A stretch of DNA of 64,000 bases from Gammaproteobacteria bacterium (GCA_009692305.1 SHZK01000008.1:1-64000), one strand, 5' to 3'; counted from the stretch's first letter, positions 55,445 to 64,000 are shown. The notes: a model not told the origin generated them from the letters alone. Numbers and translations: made by a program.

Positions 55445-56170
55445 CTAGGATATAAGCTTCATATCGTCATCCCACTGCGCCGGAATATCCCGGCGTGACT
55501 GATCCACACACTTCGCCAGCCATTCCGCTTCGTAAGCAACACCATGTCGTTGCAACACGGCCGCAGGCACACCGTCCCAAACATTTGGCGTATTGCCCTG
55601 ATAGCCTAAATCCTTAAAACCAGCGGCTGTTGTGTAATATCCGGTGAGAGTCAGATTTCGCATCAGGGCAAAGAAGCTGATGCCGGCTTGCAACTGCGCA
55701 TCGGTAACATCCGGATAGGCGATGCGATCACAAACAGTCAGGCGCTGCGCTTCGGTGATGTTGATAAAGTCGGCACCGAAATGTTCTATCGCATACACAT
55801 CCAGCCAGGCGATGCCACCACGAATCGGCAATTTAAAATTTGTCCTGTCCTTCACGATGAATTCGACAAAGTCCGGCAGACCAGCATCCAGTGCGCCACC
55901 ATTGGCATGATCTGACGGCAGTATAATGTCGCACAGGACGGCGATCGTTAGCAGCTCATGTTCCCGGAAATAGGACTCTTGCATGAGTTCCGCATCGGTC
56001 TGCATTTCAACTGCGGTGCGCCCATAGGAGTAGCTGTCTGGCAAGGCAGTCCAATTCATGCGCGCGGCGGCACCAGTGCTGGTGGCACATCCGGTGCTCG
56101 CGATAATTCCGCCAGCAAGCGGTGCCAGCAACAAGGACTTCAGGGTTTCGCGTCGATTCAGAGTTTTCAT
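55445..56170 (-). CDS. Gluconate 2-dehydrogenase subunit 3 family protein
   Basis: 241 residues. RRETLKSLLLAPLAGGIIASTGCATS is a twin-arginine-type signal with a possible lipid Cys (Cys28). TIAVLCDIILPSDHANGGALDAGLPDFVEFIV is the family core. Such small subunits escort a GMC flavoprotein through TAT and form the dehydrogenase with it. The GMC gene is 12 bases upstream on the same strand, so the two are co-expressed. Confidence 0.88.
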   Translation of the reverse strand: MKTLNRRETLKSLLLAPLAGGIIASTGCATSTGAAARMNWTALPDSYSYGRTAVEMQTDAELMQESYFREHELLTIAVLCDIILPSDHANGGALDAGLPDFVEFIVKDRTNFKLPIRGGIAWLDVYAIEHFGADFINITEAQRLTVCDRIAYPDVTDAQLQAGISFFALMRNLTLTGYYTTAAGFKDLGYQGNTPNVWDGVPAAVLQRHGVAYEAEWLAKCVDQSRRDIPAQWDDDMKLIS

Positions 56171-56182
56171 GGGCGCCGTCAG

Positions 56183-57889
56183 CTAGAGATTCTGTTGTTT
56201 GATTTGATCGACAATGTAGTCACAGGTGCGCCAGGACAAAGCCATGATCGTCCAGGTTGGGTTCTTGTCAGCTTGCGAGACGAAAGTGCCAGCATCCACC
56301 ACGAACACATTGTCGGCATCGTGCAGTTGCCCATATTCATTCGTCACCGAGCTGCGTGCATCCATGCCCATGCGCGTGGTGCCAACTTCATGAATAATTT
56401 CACCGGGTTTGGTCAGCCCGTAATCCTGATCCGCGCCAGGTTTAGTGCCGAGCAGGATTCCGCCCGAGGCCTCTAACAATTCTTCCATAAAATCCTGCAT
56501 ATGGCGTGCCTGCTTGATCTCATGTTCCGTCCAGTGATAATTGAAGCGCAGGACTGGAATGCCCCATTCGTCAACTACAGTCGGGTCCAGTTCGCAGTAG
56601 TTGTCATACTGCGGTACGCTTTCACCACGACAGGCGATGCTCAGGCGTGCCCCATAGAATTTGCGCACGTCATCGCGCAGCGCATTGCCATAACCACCGA
56701 CGCGCTCACCCAGAAATTCATTGTACTGATTGACCGCGAAGCCGAAGCCATAAGCAGGCATGCCCATGCCGCCGCCAATTTCCAGATGATAACCGCGGGG
56801 AAAATCCAGATTCTTGTTGTCCAGCCACCACGGTGTGTACACATGCATGCCTTCCACACCGTCTTCGTTGTACATGTCCCGGTTCATCAAATCGGGCAGG
56901 AAGGCGGCGCGGCTGGCGCCGGTGGAATCATGCAGATAGCGGCCCACATGGCCGCTGCTGTTGCCGAGACCATTTTCATGTTGCGGGCTTTTCGAGTTAA
57001 GCAGTATGCGCGCAGAACTGCAGGCAGAAGCAGCGAGTACCACTATGCGACCTTGCAAGTGTTGCTCCTGTCGCGTTTCCTTGTTGATGAAGGCCACACC
57101 AGTGGCCTTGCCCTCGGCATTGGTAGTAACTTCGCGCACCATAGAATTCGTGTAAAGATCGATCTGACCGCCCCTGAGCGCAGGATAGATCAACGCGGTA
57201 GTGGAAGAGAAATCGGCATGAATGGAACAGGCGCGGCTGCATTGACCACAATAAAAACACACGCCACGTTCGTTGTTGATGCGCTTGGTCAGTATCGACT
57301 TGCGCGCAGGAATTACCGGGACATTTAGTTTGCGGGCACCGTTTATATAGAACAACTCATGCAGGCGCGGCTTCGGTGCCGGCAGAAAAAATCCGTCCGG
57401 GTCATTGTACAGACCTTCGTTTGACCCGAACACACCGATCAGTTTGTCGACCTTGTCGTAGTACGGCTTGACGTCGTCATAGCCAATGGGCCAGTTCTCG
57501 CCCAGACCGTCGATGTCCTTGCGCTGAAAATCCAGCGGCCCGAAACGCAGGGAAATTCGGCCCCAGTGATTGGTTCTACCACCCAGCATGCGCGCACGCC
57601 ACCAGCGAAAGTCAGTGTCGCCCTTGTTGGTGAAGGGCTCGCCGTCCAGTTCCCAGCCACCGATGCAGGCATTGAAATCACCAAAGGGTCGCAGTCGTGT
57701 GCTCGCTCCGCGGCGCGGAGATTCCCAGGGATAACGCAGCTGCGTGCGCTGAGTGTCAGCGGCCGGGTCGTAATAGGCGCCGGCCTCTACCAGTGCCACC
57801 TTGAGACCGGCATTGGCAAGCTGATAAGTAGCCATGCCACCGCCCGCCCCGGAGCCAACTATTATGATGTCGTATTGTTGCTGCGCCAT
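56183..57889 (-). CDS. GMC-family flavoprotein dehydrogenase (large subunit)
   Basis: 568 residues. The FAD-binding GSGAGGGMATYQLANAGLKV is at the N-terminus. RTNHWGRISLRFGP, CFYCGQCSRACSIHADFS (cysteine-rich stretch) and the C-terminal GTFVSQADKNPTWTIMALSWR complete the family. EVGTTRMGMDARSS holds the active-site region. It has no signal of its own and is expected to travel with the TAT-tagged small subunit. It probably oxidises a sugar or sugar acid in the periplasm. The electron acceptor gene is not adjacent. Confidence 0.9.
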   Translation of the reverse strand: MAQQQYDIIIVGSGAGGGMATYQLANAGLKVALVEAGAYYDPAADTQRTQLRYPWESPRRGASTRLRPFGDFNACIGGWELDGEPFTNKGDTDFRWWRARMLGGRTNHWGRISLRFGPLDFQRKDIDGLGENWPIGYDDVKPYYDKVDKLIGVFGSNEGLYNDPDGFFLPAPKPRLHELFYINGARKLNVPVIPARKSILTKRINNERGVCFYCGQCSRACSIHADFSSTTALIYPALRGGQIDLYTNSMVREVTTNAEGKATGVAFINKETRQEQHLQGRIVVLAASACSSARILLNSKSPQHENGLGNSSGHVGRYLHDSTGASRAAFLPDLMNRDMYNEDGVEGMHVYTPWWLDNKNLDFPRGYHLEIGGGMGMPAYGFGFAVNQYNEFLGERVGGYGNALRDDVRKFYGARLSIACRGESVPQYDNYCELDPTVVDEWGIPVLRFNYHWTEHEIKQARHMQDFMEELLEASGGILLGTKPGADQDYGLTKPGEIIHEVGTTRMGMDARSSVTNEYGQLHDADNVFVVDAGTFVSQADKNPTWTIMALSWRTCDYIVDQIKQQNL

Positions 57890-57892
57890 TGC

Positions 57893-59293
57893 TTAACCCA
57901 GACCAAATCCAGGCCGGTAGGGTTTATCCAGCAAGGTATTCGCTATGTCATCATTGGTGAACCGCATATTGCGGCCATCATAGTCCAGCACCATATGATC
58001 AACGGCGCGACGCACGGCAATATTGCCGAGCAACATCGTTTCGGTAAGCCGCGCAGAATAATCAAACCCGGAAGTGGTGAACTTGCTGCGATCCTTGATC
58101 GCATCGATCCATTCCTGATAAATCCCAGGAGATCTGGCTAGCGTCTTAGGTGGAGGAGTAGTTGCTAGCTGCCTGGTTTCTGGAATTAGAACCGGATTGC
58201 GACCATAGACACCGTGCATCAAGGTATTCTTGCTGCCTACTATTAATACGCCGCCATCGTTATCACCCAGCTGCCGCCCGTTTTCCAGCAGCTCGGGACG
58301 TTGGGGCAGCAAGCCACCGTCGTACCAGGTCATCTTCACCGCTGCCCGCTTGGCATTGGCCGGAAACTCGAAATGAATCTTCGATGCGATGGGGAAAGTT
58401 TCAAATTCCCGGCCCCAGCGCGTGGAACTGGCAGATACCCTCGTGGGCAAATCCAGATCCAGCGCCCAGTAGGGATGATCGATAATGTGCGCGCCCATGT
58501 CGCCCACCACGCCGGTGCCAAAATCCACCCAGCCGCGCCAGTTAAACGGATGATAGACGCGATCCATATAAGGTCGCTGTGGTGCTGCGCCGAGCCACAG
58601 GTCCCAATCCATGCTTGGCGGAACCGGCATACTGCCTTCGGGTCTGGCAATCCCCTGCGGCCACACCGGTCGATTGGTCCAGCAATGGATTTCCAACACC
58701 TCGCCAAGCACACCACTGGCGACCCATTCGTTAATCACGCGGGCACCTTCGTCGGCATGACCCTGATTGCCCATCTGCGTCACAACATTGGTGGCGCGCG
58801 CACGCTCTGCCAGCAAACGCGCCTCGGCTACCGTATGGCACAGGGGTTTTTGCACATACAAGTGCTTGCCCAAACCCATGGCATGGGTTGCGACCGGCGC
58901 ATGCATATGGTCAGGAATGCTGACGAGCACGGCGTCAATTTCGGGTTCGTTGTCGAGCATCTCGCGATAGTCGCGATAGATTTTTACTTTTTCCCTGAAG
59001 GGCGCTGCGAACTCTTCCGCCAACGTGCTGGCGATTTTGGTGTCATCGATATCACAGATTGCATAGATATTTTCATGGGCCACCGAGCGGATATCAGTGG
59101 TGCCCTTGCCGGAAGCACCCACGGCCGCAATATTGATTTTATCGCTGGGAGCGACATAGGCGGGGCCGCCAAGTACGTGTCGGGGGACAATCATGAAGGC
59201 CGAAGTGGCAGCGGCGGTCTTGAGAAATTTACGTCTTCCTAGACTGGTATCCGAAGTGTTCTTAAGGCTGGACTGGTCCGCATGTTTCGACAT
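57893..59293 (-). CDS. TAT-exported Gfo/Idh/MocA-family oxidoreductase
   Basis: 466 residues. LGRRKFLKTAAATSAFMIVPRHVLG is a twin-arginine signal. NIAAVGASGKGTTDIRS binds NAD(P), and YVQKPLCHTVAEARLLAE is the catalytic-lysine block (EKP changed to QKP). GNQGHADEGARVINEWVASGVLG and the later WDLWLGAAPQRPY segment are typical of the exported branch. It is followed at once by the GMC gene, so the three genes likely handle one sugar derivative. The cofactor would have to be bound before export. Confidence 0.88.
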   Translation of the reverse strand: MSKHADQSSLKNTSDTSLGRRKFLKTAAATSAFMIVPRHVLGGPAYVAPSDKINIAAVGASGKGTTDIRSVAHENIYAICDIDDTKIASTLAEEFAAPFREKVKIYRDYREMLDNEPEIDAVLVSIPDHMHAPVATHAMGLGKHLYVQKPLCHTVAEARLLAERARATNVVTQMGNQGHADEGARVINEWVASGVLGEVLEIHCWTNRPVWPQGIARPEGSMPVPPSMDWDLWLGAAPQRPYMDRVYHPFNWRGWVDFGTGVVGDMGAHIIDHPYWALDLDLPTRVSASSTRWGREFETFPIASKIHFEFPANAKRAAVKMTWYDGGLLPQRPELLENGRQLGDNDGGVLIVGSKNTLMHGVYGRNPVLIPETRQLATTPPPKTLARSPGIYQEWIDAIKDRSKFTTSGFDYSARLTETMLLGNIAVRRAVDHMVLDYDGRNMRFTNDDIANTLLDKPYRPGFGLG

Positions 59294-59643
59294 GGATTCC
59301 CCCTGTTTTTATTGTTCGTTTGGGTCGCGGTGATACTGCTGCATGCTTGGTAGCGCTTATTGAGGGAGACTAGCATAACTTGATATTCCACAACCTGTTA
59401 TTTCCAGTGGGTACTGGATGAATCAGACATGGGAGGAATCGAGTACTGCTGTTCGAGCTACGCTGTAATCGAACTCATCTTTGGTAATTAACCGCAAAAA
59501 TCCCCACGCAAGCTGAGTCGGTTGCGGTTTTTTACCATTTCATTTCAGTTCAGTTCAGTTCCTATTCAGCCGCCAGCAACGAAACTGTGTGTGCGGTGAA
59601 TGCAATAATTCATCGATACACATACAGAGCGGAGGTACCATCC
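59294..59643. other. Intergenic region with hairpin and TTCAG microrepeat
   Basis: About 350 bases without a gene, between divergent units. AACCGCAA (59490-59497) pairs with TTGCGGTT (59522-59529), followed by six T residues. This looks like a plus-strand terminator or attenuator. TTCAG is repeated about 3.5 times near 59544-59561. Confidence 0.5.
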
Positions 59644-60078
59644 ATGACAACTGCATTAACCCGCACCCTGCTAATGGCTGCGTGCCTGCTTGGATTCGCC
59701 GCGAACGCAGGTGCGCGTGATCGCGACCATGATTGGGACGGCGGCTGGAAACTTGGACACGGGCATGACCACTATGGCATCTACCGGTTTGATGGCCGCG
59801 GTTGGCGACGCATGCCAGGTTCTGCCACCGCTGTCGGTGACGGCTGGGTTATAGGTACCGATCGCAGAGGCGGCGGCTATGGCATCTATCGCTGGAGCGG
59901 TCGCGGCTGGAATCGGGTAGCTGGCGGCGCGGTCGATATCGGTGGCTCTTACGAACAGCCCTGGGTAATCAATAATCGCGGTGAGCAATTTTACTGGAAT
60001 GGTTATGACTGGAGCGCTGATGGCGGTGGTTACCAACGCCATGTAGACGACCGTCGCCATAACGATCGCCCCCGCTAA
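59644..60078 (+). CDS. Small exported tectonin-like repeat protein
   Basis: 144 residues from the ATG at 59644, with GGAGG upstream; an in-frame ATG at 59587 is less likely. A signal peptide (ALTRTLLMAACLLGFAANAGA) precedes repeats of the GIYR(F/W).GRGW.R type, namely YGIYRFDGRGWRRMPGSA and YGIYRWSGRGWNRVAGGA, then QFYWNGYDWS. This is the tectonin-like beta-propeller blade pattern. Only about three blades are present, so it may oligomerise. The tail is rich in His, Arg and Asp. Its ligand is unknown. Confidence 0.68.
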   Translation: MTTALTRTLLMAACLLGFAANAGARDRDHDWDGGWKLGHGHDHYGIYRFDGRGWRRMPGSATAVGDGWVIGTDRRGGGYGIYRWSGRGWNRVAGGAVDIGGSYEQPWVINNRGEQFYWNGYDWSADGGGYQRHVDDRRHNDRPR

Positions 60079-60239
60079 CTGCGCGGCCGGGTCCAGTGAA
60101 TTACAATGAAGTGAATAACAATGCAGTGACTAAAATAGCTGTGTATGAAATTGATGTAAAAATAGTAGGCAAACTCTTGTAACAGCATTTACAATTTAGT
60201 CGCCATTTTCCAAAAATCGCCACTTATACAGGAGTATTT

Positions 60240-60341
60240 ATGTCGAAAGGCCAAGACGCAAAGAAACAAGTCAAAAAGAAAGCGGAAAAAACCCTGAAAG
60301 AAAAACGCGCCGATAAAAAGGCAAAAAAATCCGGTAAGTAA
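60240..60341 (+). CDS. 33-residue lysine-rich small protein
   Basis: ATG at 60240 to TAA at 60341, with AGGAG five bases upstream. The peptide starts MSKGQDAKKQVKKKAEKTL and is about 40 percent lysine with no hydrophobic core. A strong terminator follows within 30 bases, so the unit has RBS, frame and terminator of its own. Similar short basic proteins starting MSKGQ occur in other gammaproteobacteria as I recall. Function unknown; nucleic-acid binding is possible. Confidence 0.72.
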   Translation: MSKGQDAKKQVKKKAEKTLKEKRADKKAKKSGK

Positions 60342-60365
60342 GCAAGCGCATAAGACAGGCAAATA

Positions 60366-60407
60366 AGGGGCCGGGGAGATTTTGAAAAGATCTCCCCGGC
60401 CCCTTTT
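60366..60407 (+). terminator. Rho-independent terminator after the small lysine-rich gene
   Basis: GGGGCCGGGGAGAT (60367-60380) pairs perfectly with ATCTCCCCGGCCCC (60390-60403), followed by TTTT. It is 25 bases past the small gene. Confidence 0.92.
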
Positions 60408-60502
60408 GCGTTCTGCTTCCGGTCCCTGACATTCACAAGTGCATTATTGTGTGGTCTACTGCTCCTCTACTTCCCCCCAAAAAAAACCAGAAGGTCAGTG
60501 CC

Positions 60503-61750
60503 ATGACAGCTTATTCCCGTCTGCCCAAAACCCGCCCCAACAACTCCATACTCGCGCTGCTGCTGCTCGCCACTTTGTCAGTCAGCGAATTGGCAAGCGG
60601 TCAGTCCCATGCTGATGACGCCTGGGTGAGCACCTGGGCAACGAGTCCCAGCACTTTGCTTGATGCAGACGAAGGCGTGCCGGAACTGAACAACCAGACG
60701 GTACGGCTGATCGTGCATACTTCGGCGGGTGGCAATAGCCTGCGACTGCGCCTGGCCAATTATCACGGCGATAAACCACTTGCGGTAGGCGCTGTCGCAG
60801 TTGCCTTGCAGAACGAGACCCATTCGATTCAGCCGGGCAGCAGCAAGCCGGTAACCTTTGGCGGCGCGGCCAATATTACGATTGCGCGCGGCGCGGTAGT
60901 TATCAGCGATCCGATCGCATTCCCGGTGCCGGCACTGACCAATCTCGCCGTGAGTATTTATGTGCCGGAAGCGAGCGGCTTCGTGACAGCACACCGCCTG
61001 TCGAACCAGACCAATTACATTTCCGCTACCGGCAATCATGTGAGCGCCACGGAACTCGCTAATGCTGCCGAATCTCCCGCCTGGAACCTGCTCACTGCCA
61101 TCGACGTTATCAGCACTGACAGCTCCAGTACGATTGTGGTGGTCGGCGATTCCATCACCGATGGTTGGGGCTCTACTGACAGTGCCAATCAACGCTGGCC
61201 CGATCATTTCGCGCGCCGCCTGTTTGCTGACAACAGCATTCCGGATTTTGCCATCGCCAATGCCGGCATCAGCGGCAATCGCGTGACTACCGAAGGCTCA
61301 CCCATGTTCGGTGAAAATCTGCAGGCTCGTTTCGAACGCGATGCGCTCGCACTAAGTAACGTCAGTCATATGGTTATCATGGAAGGCATCAACGATATCG
61401 GCATGTCGGCGCGCGGCGGCGCACTGGTTTCTGCCGACGCTATCATGAGCGGCTACAGACAACTGATCGCACGGGCGCACTCACAAGGCATCAAGGTAAT
61501 TGGCGCTACTCTCACTCCATATGAGGGTGCCGCGTATTACACACCCGAGGGCGAGCAGGTAAGGCAGGCCGTGAATGCCTTTATTCGTACCGGTGGCGTG
61601 TTCGATGGCGTGATTGATTTCGAGAAAGCGGTGCAGGACCCGGCCAATCCTGCGCGTATCCTGCCGGGCTTTACCGCTGACAACCTGCATCCAAATGATG
61701 AAGGTTATAAGGCAATGGCGGATATCATCGATCTGAATCTGTTTCGCTAG
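60503..61750 (+). CDS. Exported SGNH/GDSL hydrolase
   Basis: 415 residues from the ATG at 60503, with AAGGTCAG upstream. A signal peptide (SILALLLLATLSVSELASG) is followed by a beta-sandwich-like N-terminal domain (WVSTWATSPSTL, VRLIVHTSAGGNSLRLRLAN). The SGNH part has VVVGDSITDGWGS (Ser), ANAGISGNR (Gly), MEGINDIG (Asn) and DNLHPNDEGYK (Asp/His). Such proteins deacylate carbohydrates or lipids in the periplasm or outside. It is monocistronic, with a hairpin after the stop. Confidence 0.9.
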   Translation: MTAYSRLPKTRPNNSILALLLLATLSVSELASGQSHADDAWVSTWATSPSTLLDADEGVPELNNQTVRLIVHTSAGGNSLRLRLANYHGDKPLAVGAVAVALQNETHSIQPGSSKPVTFGGAANITIARGAVVISDPIAFPVPALTNLAVSIYVPEASGFVTAHRLSNQTNYISATGNHVSATELANAAESPAWNLLTAIDVISTDSSSTIVVVGDSITDGWGSTDSANQRWPDHFARRLFADNSIPDFAIANAGISGNRVTTEGSPMFGENLQARFERDALALSNVSHMVIMEGINDIGMSARGGALVSADAIMSGYRQLIARAHSQGIKVIGATLTPYEGAAYYTPEGEQVRQAVNAFIRTGGVFDGVIDFEKAVQDPANPARILPGFTADNLHPNDEGYKAMADIIDLNLFR

Positions 61751-61766
61751 CTCCGGGGTTAATTGG

Positions 61767-61796
61767 CAGATTCAGGGCCGATCGGACCTGAGTCTG
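61767..61796. terminator. Hairpin after the GDSL hydrolase gene
   Basis: CAGATTCAGG (61767-61776) pairs with CCTGAGTCTG (61787-61796) with one G-T pair. There is no T-tract. It separates convergent units. Confidence 0.5.
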
Positions 61797-61815
61797 TTAA
61801 CTGGCAGCCCCTGCA

Positions 61816-62409
61816 CTATTCAATCTTTTCCGGCTTTAATGCGTCACGGAACTTGAGCACTTGCTCCTGGTAATTTTCGCTCTCCCCGAAGCCCAGGAAT
61901 TGGTTGTAGCGGCTATGCGTGCCAACCACCTTGCGCGCGTGCTTGATCGGGCACCAATACTGTTCGGTGCGCGCAATGATCTCCCTCGCATAGGCAAGCA
62001 CACCATTGCCGTAGCTACAGTACAGACAATTGAATTTCTCGATAGCATTGAGATAGGACAGCACGTGTCGGTCTATCACCACGTAATGGGAACGATTGAC
62101 GCGGGCTACGTTGTAAAGGCGAAAACAAATGTGTTGGTAAATTGTCATCGTGATGTCGATAAAGACCAACGGCACGATCATGCTGTAGATAAAAGGTATC
62201 GACACAATATTGCGCAACAGGGATGAGCGCAACTAGGGAATAATTGCGACCCTCAGCCTGCGATGCGCCTCCTGCACCGAATTCTCAAATTTGATACGCG
62301 TGCCATCCAACCGGTACTGAAACTTCGTTTACTGCTGTTTGATCTCTTCAAGCAGCTGGTACTCGAGTTTGGCGATCTTATCGATGAGTTCGGTGAGCTT
62401 TGCTGACAT
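61816..62409 (-). pseudogene. Conserved unknown gene broken by two in-frame stops
   Basis: A single frame from the ATG at 62409 to the stop at 61816 (197 codons) holds TAA at 62329-62331 (codon 27) and TAG at 62233-62235 (codon 59). The first 26 codons form a leucine/lysine helix (SAKLTELIDKIAKLEYQLL). Next comes TKFQYRLDGTRIKFENSV, then after the TAG a membrane segment (IPFIYSMIVPLVFIDITMTIY). The end is the conserved domain IDRHVLSYLNAIEKFNCLYCSYGNGV, then REIIARTEQYWCPIKHARKV. The frame is otherwise open. It may be expressed as a fragment from a TTG at 62232, or dead. Confidence 0.75.
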
Positions 62410-62570
62410 AGCCTGTTACCTGGGTCGTTGCATTGGACTTCAATATAGCAAACTCAGCGAGCCAGCGAACGTTAAATCCGGTTCATTTGGCAACCCTTGC
62501 CGCGAGATCGTGTCCGCTCTGGTTCGCCGAGAAACTTCTAGACTCACCCCATGAAGTGGCCTATGCTCGG

Positions 62571-62576
62571 TATAAT
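62571..62576 (+). promoter_or_regulatory. Candidate -10 box of the ABC exporter gene
   Basis: A perfect TATAAT lies 21 bases before the ATG at 62597, so the mRNA leader would be short. The -35 region (about 62548-62553) is weak. Found by eye. Confidence 0.45.
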
Positions 62577-62596
62577 TGGAATTGTGATCCACACAA

Positions 62597-64000
62597 ATGC
62601 AAGCGCCAACTGCAACAATATTACGCAAGTCTCTCGCCTTTCTCGCGCCATACAAGACCCAGATATTGATAGCGTCAGTGGCGCTGGTTTTCACCGCCGG
62701 CATCACTCTCGGACTCGTGCAATATGTGCGGGTGATTGTCGATGAAGGTTTCGTGGCAGGTGATGCGGCGTCACTGAACTCGGCCATACTGGGCTTCGTG
62801 ATCGTGGCTGTATTGCAGGCCGTGGGCACGTTCGCCCGTTTCTACTGGGTGTCGTGGCTTGGTGAACGAGTCACTGCAGATATCCGCAAAAGCGTTTACG
62901 CACACATCATTGAGCTGCATCCGGGTTATTTCGAAGAAAATCTCAGCGGTGAGATCCAATCGCGCATTACTACTGATACGACATTGATCCAATCTGTCGT
63001 CGGCTCTTCTGCGTCAATCGCTTTGCGTAATCTGCTGATGATGGTCGGCGGTACCATCTTCCTGTTTATTACCAATCCGAAACTTACCAGTGTGGTTCTG
63101 GTCTGCATACCGCTTGTCATAGGGCCTATTTTGTATTTCGGGCGCAAGGTGCGCAAGTTGTCACGCAGCAGCCAGGACGAGATCGCCAATGTCGGCGCCT
63201 ATGTCGGTGAGAGCATTCAGCAGATCAAGACTGTACAAGCCTATAATCATCAGGGCCATGATGAACGGCAGTTTTTCCGCCATGTAGAGACCGCATTTAA
63301 GGTGGCTCTCAGCCGAATTCTGATGCGTTCTATCCTTATTACAATTGTGATGACGCTCGTGTTCGGCGCGCTCGCGGTAATGATCTGGGTCGGCGGACAA
63401 GATGTAATCAATGGTTCCATGTCGGCAGGCGAACTCACCGCGTTCGTCGCCTATGCCGTAATCGTCGCCACTGCTGTTGGCGCCATCAGTCAGGTCATCA
63501 GCGAACTGCAACGTGCTGCAGGTGCCATGGAACGATTGATGGAGTTGCTGGAAGCTGAGAACCTGATTACGGCACCGGCTACACCGCGTCAATTGAATAG
63601 CGAGTTCAAAGGCTTGCTGCAATTGACAGAGCTTACTTTCTGCTACCCGTCGCGCCCGGATACTCCTGCGCTGAATGGCGTATCTCTGACTGTGCATCCC
63701 GGCGAGAGTCTCGCATTGGTCGGCCCTTCCGGTGCCGGCAAGTCGACACTGTTTGATTTGGTGTTACGGTTCTACGATCCGCAAACCGGCAGTCTCAGTC
63801 TCGACGGCATTGACGTGCGCGAACTGGACCCGAAATTATTACGCAGTCACATCGCGATCGTGTCGCAACAGCCAACGATGTTCACCGGCAATGTGTGGGA
63901 AAACATTCGCTACGGCCGACCGGATGCGAGTGATGACGAAGTGCGCGCTGCCGCCGACGCGGCTTTCGCCAGCGAATTCATCGAGCAATTGCCGCAGGGC
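62597..64000 (+). CDS. MsbA-like ABC exporter, subfamily B, cut by the window edge
   Basis: 468 residues are visible and no stop occurs before 64000, so the gene continues. The ATG at 62597 is the first start, as a TGA lies four codons upstream in frame. The transmembrane domain runs from KSLAFLAPYKTQILIASVAL to about residue 310, with six helices (VQYVRVIVDEGF, MMVGGTIFLFITN, ILITIVMTLVFGALAVMIWV). It then has GLLQLTELTFCYPSRPDTPALN and Walker A GPSGAGKST. The signature and Walker B lie beyond the edge. It fuses membrane and ATPase parts in one chain; lipid or drug export is likely. Confidence 0.9.
   Translation, partial: MQAPTATILRKSLAFLAPYKTQILIASVALVFTAGITLGLVQYVRVIVDEGFVAGDAASLNSAILGFVIVAVLQAVGTFARFYWVSWLGERVTADIRKSVYAHIIELHPGYFEENLSGEIQSRITTDTTLIQSVVGSSASIALRNLLMMVGGTIFLFITNPKLTSVVLVCIPLVIGPILYFGRKVRKLSRSSQDEIANVGAYVGESIQQIKTVQAYNHQGHDERQFFRHVETAFKVALSRILMRSILITIVMTLVFGALAVMIWVGGQDVINGSMSAGELTAFVAYAVIVATAVGAISQVISELQRAAGAMERLMELLEAENLITAPATPRQLNSEFKGLLQLTELTFCYPSRPDTPALNGVSLTVHPGESLALVGPSGAGKSTLFDLVLRFYDPQTGSLSLDGIDVRELDPKLLRSHIAIVSQQPTMFTGNVWENIRYGRPDASDDEVRAAADAAFASEFIEQLPQG

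Noticed and set aside
25870..62331. Stop codon reassignment or programmed readthrough as a general explanation for the broken genes
   Set aside because: TAA, TAG and TGA all end normal genes throughout the window, and the other roughly 55 genes have no internal stops. Local nonsense mutation or sequencing error is simpler.

Overview
This 64 kb window comes from a gammaproteobacterial chromosome of moderate, slightly GC-rich composition. The evidence is the gene set: an xseB-ispA-dxs operon, a nrdR-ribD-ribE-ribB-ribH-nusB-thiL-pgpA block, ettA, glyA, a rimK locus and a B12 uptake cluster. A tandem-domain DnaT-like protein next to a lambda P-like helicase loader, many TAT-exported redox enzymes and a very large TonB receptor suggest an aerobic heterotroph of the Pseudomonadales/Cellvibrionales type. 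That placement is inference; no rRNA, tRNA, CRISPR array or complete transposon was seen.

Layout. Positions 0.4-6 kb, mostly minus strand: a methyltransferase, two small exported or unknown proteins and a periplasmic PaoABC-like molybdenum hydroxylase. 6-17.5 kb: a TonB receptor with a terminator, an ECF sigma/ChrR-type anti-sigma pair, a TAT-exported DapA-fold protein, a PQQ dehydrogenase lipoprotein, the rim locus (retropepsin-like protease, M14 deacylase, RimK, plus the relic of an MscS channel) and a cupin. 17.5-26.2 kb: two membrane-lipid type genes, a five-gene oligopeptide ABC transporter whose OppC carries an inserted FN3-like domain, a MAPEG protein and a membrane-protein gene broken by one stop codon. 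26.2-26.8 kb: a repeat-rich, gene-free island. 26.8-30 kb: isoprenoid precursor genes. 30-36 kb: a cobalamin-riboswitch-controlled B12 scavenging cluster (btuB, a DUF6580-type membrane protein, a cytosolic BtuF-like protein, corrinoid adenosyltransferase, periplasmic btuF) converging on a cobC-type phosphatase. 36-44 kb: riboflavin/thiamine/nusB/nrdR/glyA housekeeping genes. 44-49.5 kb: ettA, a nucleotidase, the replication pair and a glycerate kinase. 49.6-55.4 kb: accessory DNA with REP-like hairpin repeats around a secreted argininosuccinate-lyase-like protein, an exported PqqB-like hydrolase, a LysR regulator and a chimeric CMD-TPR gene. 55.4-59.3 kb: an exported GMC/subunit-3/Gfo-Idh oxidoreductase cluster. 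59.3-64 kb: a tectonin-like protein, a 33-residue lysine-rich protein, a GDSL hydrolase, a second gene broken by stop codons and the start of an MsbA-like ABC exporter that runs off the window.

Genes that work together: riboflavin synthesis is almost complete here (ribA, ribB with a dead ribA domain, ribD, ribH, riboflavin synthase). The B12 cluster looks like uptake plus adenosylation, with no btuC or btuD in the cluster. The most unusual items are the three-domain DnaT-like protein, the B12-linked DUF6580 protein, the CMD-TPR chimera, the FN3-bearing OppC, two genes split by in-frame stops, and the clustered palindromic repeats at 26.3-26.7 kb and 50.4-53.4 kb.
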